In this document: positions 1 through 6,702 of the stretch, piece after piece
Position numbering within the stretch: position 1 is the stretch's first letter
How the letters are laid out: each line of letters starts with the position of its first letter
Assembly: GCA_030630445.1 (NCBI GenBank)
Contig: DAOVNC010000043.1
Span: forward strand, 1 to 14,225
DNA from: Kiritimatiellales bacterium
Lineage (GTDB): Bacteria; Verrucomicrobiota; Kiritimatiellia; Kiritimatiellales; Pontiellaceae
Length of the DNA stretch: 14,225 nt
Direction of reading: 5' to 3'
Notes under the pieces: model-generated
Databases searched by the model: none
What the model was told of the DNA's origin: nothing
The model's input: the letters and a program-made list of their open reading frames with translations, nothing else
Made by a program: the position numbers and the translations under genes

Positions 1-720
1 AGACACGGAAAACTCATCGATGTGAAGCCGGCACTGAACAGCAATACGGCTTTTCTGATTTTCGAATTCAAGACCGAAGATGCCGCCGGGCAGAACATGG
101 TTACGGTCGCAACGGAAAATATTTGCCGTTGGATTGCCGATGCCAGCCCGGTCAAACCCGCTGCCTGGTATGTTGAAGGCAACCTTTCGGGTGATAAGAA
201 GGCAACTATGCTCTCGTTCCTGTCGCACCGTGGCCGCAAGGTGGTGGCGGAAGCCGTGCTGAACAAGGACGATGTCAAACGATTCCTGCATTCGTCCCCG
301 GAAGCGATGGTCGAATATAGCCGAATCTCGACGCTGGGCGGAATACAAAGTGGTTCGATTGGCGTGCAAGGGCATTACGCCAATGCACTGGCCGCCATCT
401 TCCTATGCTGTGGTCAGGATGTGGCCTGTCTTTCTGAAGCATCGGTCGGAATCACCACGATGCAGGTGGATAAGAACGGCAACCTCTACGTCTCGGTCAG
501 CCTACCCAACCTGACGGTCGGCACGGTAGGAGGCGGAACGTTCCTGCCTGGTGCAAAGGACTGCTTGCGCATGCTGGGCTGCGAAGGGAATGGCCATGCC
601 CGCAAGTTTGCGGAAATTTGTGCAGCCACCGTACTGGCGGGCGAAGTATCGATTATTGCGGCACTGGCCAGTGGTGACTTTGCCCGTGCCCACACCACCT
701 TCAGGCATAAAAGTGAATAG
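1..720 (+). CDS. hmgA: Hydroxymethylglutaryl-CoA reductase, class I (C-terminal part; 5' end outside window)
   Basis: The enzyme reduces HMG-CoA with two NADPH to mevalonate, the committed step of the mevalonate route to isoprenoids. The frame is open from base 1, so the gene starts upstream and the GTG at 22 is not its start; 239 residues are visible. Family signatures in order are a cofactor-binding DAAGQNM motif (about residue 27), a GDKK motif carrying the catalytic lysine (about 64), CGQD with the catalytic aspartate (about 137), the class I stretch VGTVGGGTFLPG, and a C-terminal AHTTF segment whose histidine matches the general acid/base. All catalytic residues expected in this part are present. 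There is no membrane segment in the visible part. It overlaps the next gene by 8 bases, so it is the first visible member of a coupled operon and suggests that operon handles isoprenoids. The family call is secure; the N-terminal domain is unseen. Confidence 0.9.
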   Translation, partial: RHGKLIDVKPALNSNTAFLIFEFKTEDAAGQNMVTVATENICRWIADASPVKPAAWYVEGNLSGDKKATMLSFLSHRGRKVVAEAVLNKDDVKRFLHSSPEAMVEYSRISTLGGIQSGSIGVQGHYANALAAIFLCCGQDVACLSEASVGITTMQVDKNGNLYVSVSLPNLTVGTVGGGTFLPGAKDCLRMLGCEGNGHARKFAEICAATVLAGEVSIIAALASGDFARAHTTFRHKSE

Positions 721-1810
721 CGAAAAAACCATCCCTAATGCGGATTTCAGCTTTGTGCGCTACGCCAACTGCTGGGAAGACCCTTGCTTGCTTGTCAAGG
801 CATTGAAACCCTCGACGGGCAAACGCATATTGTCCATTGCATCCGCCGGAGACAACTCGCTCTCCCTGCTCGCCGCAGGTGCCGAAGTGGTAGCCGCCGA
901 TCTAAACCCCGCACAGCTCGCCTGCGCAGAATTGCGAAAGGAAGCAATTCGAGCATTGGATCAAAAAGAGTTCCTGCAATTTGCAGGCATTGCCGTTGCA
1001 GAAGATCGGAAGAAAACCTATCGAGGCATCCGCAATGCCCTGAACCGGGAAGCACAACGCTACTGGGATGTCCGCCCCGACGTGATTGCCAGCGGATTTA
1101 TCCATGCTGGGAAATTTGAAAACTATTTCCGGTTGTTCCGCACCCGAATCATGCCGTTGATCCATCGGCAAGAAACCATCCAGCAACTCCTGCAAAAGAA
1201 AAGCATGGAAAAGCGCTACCATTTCTACCACCAGGTTTGGTGCAACCGTCGTTGGAAATGGCTCTTCCACCTCTTTTTCAGCAAGCGTGCAATGGGCAGG
1301 CTTGGCCGAGATCCTGAATTTTTCCGGCATGTGGAAGGCTCTGTTGCCGACAGGATTCTTGCCCGGACGGAGCATGCGCTGACCATCCTCGATACCAGCG
1401 CCAACCCCTACCTTCGCTATATCCTCACCGGCAACTTCGGAGCCACCCTGCCCCATTATCTTCAACCCAACAATTATGAAGCCATCCGACGCAACATCGA
1501 CAACCTGACTCTTCGACATGGAGCAATCGATGCAGTTGCCGAGGAGCATGGTGTCGACAGTTTCGACGGATACAATCTTTCCGATATTTTTGAATACCTC
1601 TCGCCGGAACAATGCGCCGAGGTGTATGGACGCCTGCTCGCGGCGGCGCGTCCCAAGGCGAGGTTTGCCTATTGGAACATGCTGGTTCCCCGAAAATGCC
1701 CCAACAGCCTCGCCGACAGGATTGTATTTCTTGAAGACGAAGCACAATCATTATTCAGGGAGGACATGGCCTTTTTCTATAGCCGTTTTGTCGTGGAGGA
1801 AGTCCGATGA
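713..1810 (+). CDS. BtaA-like S-adenosylmethionine 3-amino-3-carboxypropyl transferase (DUF3419)
   Basis: This 365-residue protein belongs to the DUF3419/BtaA family. Known BtaA moves the 3-amino-3-carboxypropyl group of SAM to the free hydroxyl of diacylglycerol, making the homoserine ether lipid precursor of DGTS betaine lipids. Visible hallmarks are YANCWEDP at residues 17-24, a SAM-binding stretch ILSIASAGDN near 39-48, the DLNPAQL motif at 63-69, and a C-terminal NLSDIFEYLSPE segment typical of the family. I chose GTG at 713, where homology to the family N-terminus begins; the ATG at 551 would run 160 bases back into the reductase gene in another frame. Only a weak AGG lies upstream, so translation is probably coupled to the preceding gene. 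No BtaB methyltransferase is visible nearby, so the product may be an unmethylated homoserine lipid or a different alcohol may be the acceptor. The family is clear; the substrate is inferred. Confidence 0.82.
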   Translation: MNSEKTIPNADFSFVRYANCWEDPCLLVKALKPSTGKRILSIASAGDNSLSLLAAGAEVVAADLNPAQLACAELRKEAIRALDQKEFLQFAGIAVAEDRKKTYRGIRNALNREAQRYWDVRPDVIASGFIHAGKFENYFRLFRTRIMPLIHRQETIQQLLQKKSMEKRYHFYHQVWCNRRWKWLFHLFFSKRAMGRLGRDPEFFRHVEGSVADRILARTEHALTILDTSANPYLRYILTGNFGATLPHYLQPNNYEAIRRNIDNLTLRHGAIDAVAEEHGVDSFDGYNLSDIFEYLSPEQCAEVYGRLLAAARPKARFAYWNMLVPRKCPNSLADRIVFLEDEAQSLFREDMAFFYSRFVVEEVR

Positions 1811-3171
1811 GTTTGCCCCTGCGCGAAATCCTTGGCGCAACCACGCTATTGATGCTTTTCCTTGCCGTCATCGGTTTCGGTGAATCCCTGATGCGAAAGG
1901 ATCGGCTTGCAGCGGAAACTGCACGCAAATCCATCCATGTGGCTGGGGGGCTGGGTTGCCTGCTGTTCCCCTTTCTCGTTTCATCATGGATCACCGTTCT
2001 CGGTCTTGCGCTCGTGTTTTCCGCCATTCTCTACTTTGGCGAAAACCGAAAGGCATTGAAATCGCTAAGCTCAGTCGAGCGGCGAAGCTGTGGTTCATTG
2101 CTTTTCCCCATTGCAATCTTTGTTCTCTTCATTGTAAGCGAAGGACGACTCTGGCTCTATGTCTCATCCCTTCTTGTTCTTGTACTGGCAGACACCGCCG
2201 CCGCCATGGCAGGAACCCGTTTTGGCCATATATTCTATGAAACCGTGCCGGGGGAAAGGAAGTCGCTGGAAGGCACGCTCATGTTTGGTGTCGTTGGCTT
2301 TTTCTCCGTCTACCTATCCATGCTCGCCCTCTCCGATATCCCGCACCTGACCTGTATCTTAACCGCTTTGCTTATGGCCTTTCTGCTATCTGGATTGGAA
2401 GCCGTTTCGATCGGGGGAACCGACAACCTGTTCGTCCCTCTTGGAACCTGCTACCTCCTGCTGAAACTCCCCACAAAACCACAAGCCGAAATACTATTCC
2501 AGTGCCTGAGTTTTGTCGGAATATCTATTGGTATTTTCATCGCCAACAAACGCCATGCGACCTTGCGAACGCGGCCCTTGATCATCTTCATTCTGGCCAG
2601 TTTTGCGGCATGGGCACTTGGATCGGCCGATTGGATGATTCCAGTCATCGTGGGATTCATCGTCTACAACCAGACCTGTTCATCCTGTGACCGACTCCCT
2701 TCCGATCTTACCGCACGAGTGCTGCTACGCCCGATGTATCCCCCTCTTTTCATCTTGTTTGCGGCTAACGCCACATTGGAATTCGGTTTTTGGTTTGCTC
2801 CCTTTGTTGTTGCAACGGCAACCACGACCTCGCTTTGCGTGGCAAGCCGCTACCGGCGGGAACTTCACCTTCAGCGTTTGAATGGAGCAAGGCTCATGGC
2901 GGCGATCATTCTTCCAATCACGCTCTCCCTGTTGCTATGCCTTCCTATCCAAGGCAAGGCTGTATGGGCAACATTCCCCATAGCGATACCGCTGTGTGCA
3001 GCCACAACGCTGGTCTACATCCGCTATAAGAAATCCAGCACCGTGGGTTTCCCATGGAGTTATGCCATCACCTTCTATTCCAGCGCGGCCGCCCTGATCT
3101 ATGCAGGGCTTCAGCGCATCGGCTTTGCCCAACCCTTGGAACCCTCGACCTGGATGGAGGTATTCCGATGA
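1807..3171 (+). CDS. Membrane CTP-dependent lipid/polyprenol kinase-like protein with extra C-terminal membrane domain
   Basis: A 454-residue polytopic protein with roughly a dozen hydrophobic segments. The first 240 residues resemble the dolichol kinase / phytol kinase / yeast-type diacylglycerol kinase superfamily, which phosphorylates lipid alcohols in the membrane with a nucleoside triphosphate, often CTP. The matching marks are ARKSIHVAGG near residue 39, ADTAAAMAGTRFG near 128 and GERKSLEGT near 148 (the superfamily's D-x-x-A-x-x-x-G and K-S-x-E-G pattern). From about residue 250 a second hydrophobic region of some 200 residues follows that I do not recognise; it is much longer than usual for this family. 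GGAGG at 1795-1799 lies 7 bases before the ATG, which overlaps the previous stop as ATGA. Beside a reductase of the mevalonate route and a UbiA protein, a prenol, diacylglycerol or similar alcohol is the likely substrate, but this is inference. A phosphatidate cytidylyltransferase-like role is the main alternative. Confidence 0.7.
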   Translation: MSLPLREILGATTLLMLFLAVIGFGESLMRKDRLAAETARKSIHVAGGLGCLLFPFLVSSWITVLGLALVFSAILYFGENRKALKSLSSVERRSCGSLLFPIAIFVLFIVSEGRLWLYVSSLLVLVLADTAAAMAGTRFGHIFYETVPGERKSLEGTLMFGVVGFFSVYLSMLALSDIPHLTCILTALLMAFLLSGLEAVSIGGTDNLFVPLGTCYLLLKLPTKPQAEILFQCLSFVGISIGIFIANKRHATLRTRPLIIFILASFAAWALGSADWMIPVIVGFIVYNQTCSSCDRLPSDLTARVLLRPMYPPLFILFAANATLEFGFWFAPFVVATATTTSLCVASRYRRELHLQRLNGARLMAAIILPITLSLLLCLPIQGKAVWATFPIAIPLCAATTLVYIRYKKSSTVGFPWSYAITFYSSAAALIYAGLQRIGFAQPLEPSTWMEVFR

Positions 3172-4211
3172 AAATAACCGTTGAAAAGGTTCGAGACCAG
3201 AATGCGCTCCAAACCTTGGAAAAAGCGGTCTACGCCAACGATCCTTTCCACATTCCCGCTCGACCGCATATTCCAACGGATGCCGCCTGTTTCGCGGTCT
3301 ACGAGAACCACCAACCGGTCGCCTGTTGCTGCGCCCAGTCGCAAACCGGAAATCCTTCCCTTGGAACCATAGGTTGCTTCCAAAGCCTGGAAAAACCGAA
3401 TGCAGCAAAGGCCTTGCTGGAAGCCGCCACCCAATGGTTGGAAAAGCGAGGTGCAGAGCGAATTGTCGCACCTATGGATGGAGACACGTGGCATCCCTAT
3501 CGCCTCAACACCGGACCGTTCGATACCCCGCCCTTTATCAAAGAACCGTGGAACCCGCCCTACTACCCCGCCTTGTTGGAGGCCGCTGGTTTTTCCGTGG
3601 TCGAAACCTACGACAGCTACATTATCGACGATCCGGCCTTGGCGGCATCCAACCAGAAAAAGTTCCACGCACGCTGCACAAAAAACGGGTATGTATTCGA
3701 GCCGATCACCGCAAAGAACTATGAGGCAATCCTCCCGTTGATCCATGACCTTTCCTGCCGAATCTTTAGCGACAACACGCTATACACACCCATCGACCTC
3801 GACGAATTCAAGCGCATGTACATGCCCGCAAAACCGCTGCTGAAAACCGGGCTATCGTGGATGGCGCATGCACCCGACAAAAGCCCGGCAGGTTATATCT
3901 TCACTTTCCCCGACTACGCCGATGCGCTGCGGGCAATGAATGGAAAAACCAACCTGCCTGCCAAAATCCGTTTCCTGATGAATAAAAGAAAAGCCACACG
4001 TACCTGCATCAAAACATTGGGAGTTGTTCCTGAAAAACAGGGATCCGGCCTGACCGCCGCGTTGACCTACCTGTCCTACAAAAACAGCGTCGAACTAGGG
4101 TATGGCCAAACCCTCATGTGCCTGATGCACAGCTCAAACGACTCCCGCCGATTCGGCGGCAAGGCCGACCGCCCTTTCCGATCCTATGCCCTCTACGAGT
4201 TTGTTAAATGA
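3168..4211 (+). CDS. GNAT-family N-acetyltransferase-like protein
   Basis: A soluble 347-residue protein. The C-terminal third holds the acetyl-CoA pyrophosphate loop of GNAT enzymes, GVVPEKQGSGL at residues 285-295, followed by the usual helix and a late YALYEF strand. The N-terminal half (to about 150) has a GxxxCFQSLEKPNAAKALLEAATQWL pattern, split here as a second degenerate GNAT-like fold, and a conserved-looking NPPYYPALLEAAGF segment. That layout fits the long, double-domain GNAT proteins of about 350-390 residues that are common and mostly unassigned. The start at 3168 is supported by GGAGG at 3156-3160 with 7-base spacing and by an ATGA overlap with the previous gene; an upstream in-frame ATG at 3054 is only shadow. 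The acceptor is unknown. Next to a BtaA-like enzyme that would make a free amine, acetylation or acylation of that amine is an attractive but untested idea. Confidence 0.7.
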   Translation: MKITVEKVRDQNALQTLEKAVYANDPFHIPARPHIPTDAACFAVYENHQPVACCCAQSQTGNPSLGTIGCFQSLEKPNAAKALLEAATQWLEKRGAERIVAPMDGDTWHPYRLNTGPFDTPPFIKEPWNPPYYPALLEAAGFSVVETYDSYIIDDPALAASNQKKFHARCTKNGYVFEPITAKNYEAILPLIHDLSCRIFSDNTLYTPIDLDEFKRMYMPAKPLLKTGLSWMAHAPDKSPAGYIFTFPDYADALRAMNGKTNLPAKIRFLMNKRKATRTCIKTLGVVPEKQGSGLTAALTYLSYKNSVELGYGQTLMCLMHSSNDSRRFGGKADRPFRSYALYEFVK

Positions 4212-5743
4212 CCCCGTCTCCAGCCCATAACACTACCTCGCTGCTCGATGAAGCCGCCGCCCGACATCCCGACCGCCCAGCACTGGTCTTTGGCGAAGAG
4301 GACATCACGTTCAACCAACTGCTGAGAAAGGTGAAGCAATGCGCAAACCTCCTCAAGAGCCATGGGCTAAACCCCGGTGAACGCGTCATCATCATGATCC
4401 CCATGTCGCCTGAACTATACATTTCCATGCTGGCCATCATCCGTTGCGGAGCCGTCGCCGTTTTTGTTGATCCGTGGATTCCGATGCGGCAGATTGCAGC
4501 CTTCTCCGCCTTCGCTTCGCCCAGCGGTTTCATCGGCATTCCCAAGAGCCACCTGTTGCGGCTGCTGAGCCCCAAGCTGGCGCGCGTGCGAATCAGCGCA
4601 TCCACCGGCTCGGTGGCTTTTGGCATCCCGGCCCGATTTTCCATGAAGGCCCTCGCAGACCAGCCAGCCGACATGGAACCCGCAGCGGTATCGCCGAATG
4701 ATCCCGCCCTGATCACCTTCACCAGCGGATCAAGCGGAATCCCCAAAGGCGCCAACCGGACGCATGGATTCCTGAAAGCCCAGCACGAAGCCCTCTGCCA
4801 CGAACTCGATTATCGCGACGACGACATCGACATGCCCATGTTCCCCGTCTTTGCGCTACGCAACCTTGCCGCCGGAATCACCTCCGTTATTCCAGAAATG
4901 GATTTCCGCAACGTGGCCGAAGTCGACCCCTGCATAATCAACCGACAGATTCAGGAGAATGGCGTAACACTTGTTACCGCCTCGCCGCCATTCATCGACC
5001 AGCTGGCCAATCTGGAACAACCCCCTTCGCTACGGAAAATCCTTACGGGAGGAGCTCCGGTCACCGCAAAGCAATTGAATCAATGGCATACCGCCTTCCC
5101 TTCCTCCGAAATCGATATCATCTATGGATCGACCGAGGCCGAACCCGTTGCCCACCTTTCCAGCCATGAAAGGCTGGAATCCGAAGATGCGGAAGGATTC
5201 TGTTGCGGAAAGCCAACGTCCCTCCTCAAAACGCGCATTATCGAAATACGCAAAGATAAAGTGTCGCCCGAAGAGCTCGATGCCCTGACCCTTCCGCAGG
5301 GAGCAACCGGTGAACTCCTTGTTTCCGGGAAACATGTTTGCCGCGACTACTTCAACAATCCCGAAGCCGTACAGGAAAACAAGATTACCGAGAAGGAAGG
5401 AACCTGCTGGCACCGCATGGGCGACACGGGGTATTTCGATGTAGACGGCCGCTTTTTCCTGACCGGGCGCGTCCACTCCACCATTGTCCGCAACGGGAAA
5501 GTGCTGCACGCGCAGATGGTGGAGGCCGAAGTGGAGAAGCAGCTCCCCACCGCCATAAAAGTGGCCGCACTGGAAGAAGACGGCCAACTCGTCATCGTCG
5601 TTCAAGGCAAACCCGCAGACCACCAAATTGATGCCGATCGGATCATTTTCACGGATCAACCCCTGCCCCTCGATCCTCGCCATAATTCAAAAATCGATTA
5701 TTCCAAACTCCGAAAACGGATTAAGACGGAGCGCTATAAATGA
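4208..5743 (+). CDS. AMP-forming acyl ligase, OleC-like
   Basis: A 511-residue member of the ANL superfamily, which activates carboxylic acids as acyl-AMP. The phosphate-binding loop TSGSSGIPKG is at residues 172-181, the YGSTEAEP motif at 306-313, the ribose-binding aspartate of MGDTGYFD at 406, and the C-terminal catalytic lysine at 495 in RHNSKIDYSKLRKR. Within the superfamily it looks closest to OleC: the FPVFALRNLAAGITSVIPEMDF block after the loop, the TEAEPV motif and the RHNSKI ending are typical of that group. OleC converts a beta-hydroxy acid to a beta-lactone in long-chain olefin synthesis. No OleA thiolase, OleB hydrolase or OleD reductase is present in the window, so the acid and the fate of the adenylate are unknown; a fatty acyl-AMP or acyl-CoA ligase is the alternative. 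It overlaps its predecessor and successor by ATGA; the Shine-Dalgarno is weak, consistent with coupling. Confidence 0.85.
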   Translation: MTPSPAHNTTSLLDEAAARHPDRPALVFGEEDITFNQLLRKVKQCANLLKSHGLNPGERVIIMIPMSPELYISMLAIIRCGAVAVFVDPWIPMRQIAAFSAFASPSGFIGIPKSHLLRLLSPKLARVRISASTGSVAFGIPARFSMKALADQPADMEPAAVSPNDPALITFTSGSSGIPKGANRTHGFLKAQHEALCHELDYRDDDIDMPMFPVFALRNLAAGITSVIPEMDFRNVAEVDPCIINRQIQENGVTLVTASPPFIDQLANLEQPPSLRKILTGGAPVTAKQLNQWHTAFPSSEIDIIYGSTEAEPVAHLSSHERLESEDAEGFCCGKPTSLLKTRIIEIRKDKVSPEELDALTLPQGATGELLVSGKHVCRDYFNNPEAVQENKITEKEGTCWHRMGDTGYFDVDGRFFLTGRVHSTIVRNGKVLHAQMVEAEVEKQLPTAIKVAALEEDGQLVIVVQGKPADHQIDADRIIFTDQPLPLDPRHNSKIDYSKLRKRIKTERYK

Positions 5744-6702
5744 AACCTCTCGAACTGACTCTTGAATCCCCGTTCCCGAAACGACTCAACGCCTTCATCA
5801 AGGAACGGTTCCCCCTGCCCAACCATATCTGCATGGTCATCATCTATTTCCTGGCCAACCAGTTTTTAGCGCAGGTACTGGGCAATCCCGGGCAGCCATT
5901 AAGGATTGGGTGGTTCACTCTACTAGGCACCCTTTTCCTGTTCTGCATTTTTTTCCACCTGCGCGTATTCGATGAGCACAAGGATTATTCCGACGATTGC
6001 CGCCACTATCCCGACCGCATCCTATCGCGCGGACTTATCACCCTGACGCACCTCAAGATCCTTGGCGGCGTTGCCATTGCTCTTGAACTACTTTGCTCGG
6101 CCATCAGTGGCTGGCCAGCCGTGGTTGCGGTTGTCGCAACGGTCTTCTTTTCCTGGATCATGCTGCACGAGTTCTTTGTCCGGGCCTGGTTGCGCGCCCA
6201 TTTCATCATCTACGCCATCTCGCACATGCTCATCATGCCGATGATGACCGCCACCATATTCAGCTTCACCATGCGCCGCCCGTTCTGGGAAGCCCCATGG
6301 TTGTTCTGGGCCTATGCCGCCGCCGACTTCTTCGCCTTCGCCAACTGGGAAATATCGCGGAAAATCCGCCTGCCCGAAGACGAGATCGAAGGTGTTTCGA
6401 GCTACTCGAAGGAGTTCGGCATGTTTGCCGCGGGGTACGTCGTGCTTGGATTGCGCATCCTCAATACCGTGCTGGCTTGGATCGTCGGCATCTATCTGGA
6501 ACTCGGCACATTCTACTATGCCGGCCTGATTGTCCTCTTCCTCGTCACCCTCTTTGGCCTTCTCCGCTTCCGCCTCGATCCGACGCGCAAAACCGCGAAG
6601 AACCTGGAAGCCTACGGCGGTGGATATATCATTCTGTTCTATTTCATTCTCGCGGCGGAACTCTTCCGCACCCACGGCGTAACCTTCGGAGGTTCCTTTT
6701 GA
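5740..6702 (+). CDS. UbiA-family membrane prenyltransferase
   Basis: A 320-residue integral membrane protein with about eight or nine hydrophobic helices. UbiA enzymes transfer a polyprenyl group from its diphosphate to an aromatic, glycerol-phosphate or other acceptor, using Mg bound by two aspartate-rich loops. The first loop is clear: D78, D82 and D86 in FDEHKDYSDD, followed by HYPDRILSRGLI, which resembles the family's R-P-L-x-x-G. The second loop sits in NWEISRKIRLPEDEIEG, followed by GVSSYSKEFG in the place of the family's GVKTLPxxxG; its leading aspartate is replaced by asparagine/glutamate, so metal binding may differ. The acceptor cannot be read from sequence; quinone, heme and archaeal-type ether-lipid prenyl transfer are all known in the family. 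GGAG at 5728-5731 precedes the ATG by 8 bases. It is fused by overlaps into the same operon as the HMG-CoA reductase. Confidence 0.78.
   Translation: MKPLELTLESPFPKRLNAFIKERFPLPNHICMVIIYFLANQFLAQVLGNPGQPLRIGWFTLLGTLFLFCIFFHLRVFDEHKDYSDDCRHYPDRILSRGLITLTHLKILGGVAIALELLCSAISGWPAVVAVVATVFFSWIMLHEFFVRAWLRAHFIIYAISHMLIMPMMTATIFSFTMRRPFWEAPWLFWAYAAADFFAFANWEISRKIRLPEDEIEGVSSYSKEFGMFAAGYVVLGLRILNTVLAWIVGIYLELGTFYYAGLIVLFLVTLFGLLRFRLDPTRKTAKNLEAYGGGYIILFYFILAAELFRTHGVTFGGSF
6688..6692 (+). promoter_or_regulatory. Shine-Dalgarno deciding a TTG start
   Basis: A perfect GGAGG lies 6 bases before TTG at 6699, inside the end of the UbiA gene. It identifies this TTG as the start of the dikinase gene, because the protein then begins directly at the family's conserved IGGKGLNL region and overlaps the previous stop as TTGA. 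The next in-frame start candidates lie further into the conserved domain. Confidence 0.75.

Noticed and set aside
551..712. Upstream ATG start for the BtaA-like gene
   Set aside because: It would overlap the HMG-CoA reductase by 170 bases with a composition unlike the family. Homology begins just after the GTG at 713.
902..1747. 281-codon open frame on the minus strand
   Set aside because: It lies fully antisense to the BtaA-like gene, which has clear family motifs; the antisense product has none.
4204..4755. 183-codon minus-strand frame opposite the ligase start
   Set aside because: It is a shadow of the AMP-forming ligase, with no ribosome binding site or motif.
6093..6698. A 200-codon N-terminal extension of the dikinase frame overlapping the UbiA gene
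   Set aside because: It is arginine- and histidine-rich out-of-frame sequence over a clear UbiA gene. The dikinase family N-terminus begins at the TTG 6699, which has a perfect Shine-Dalgarno.
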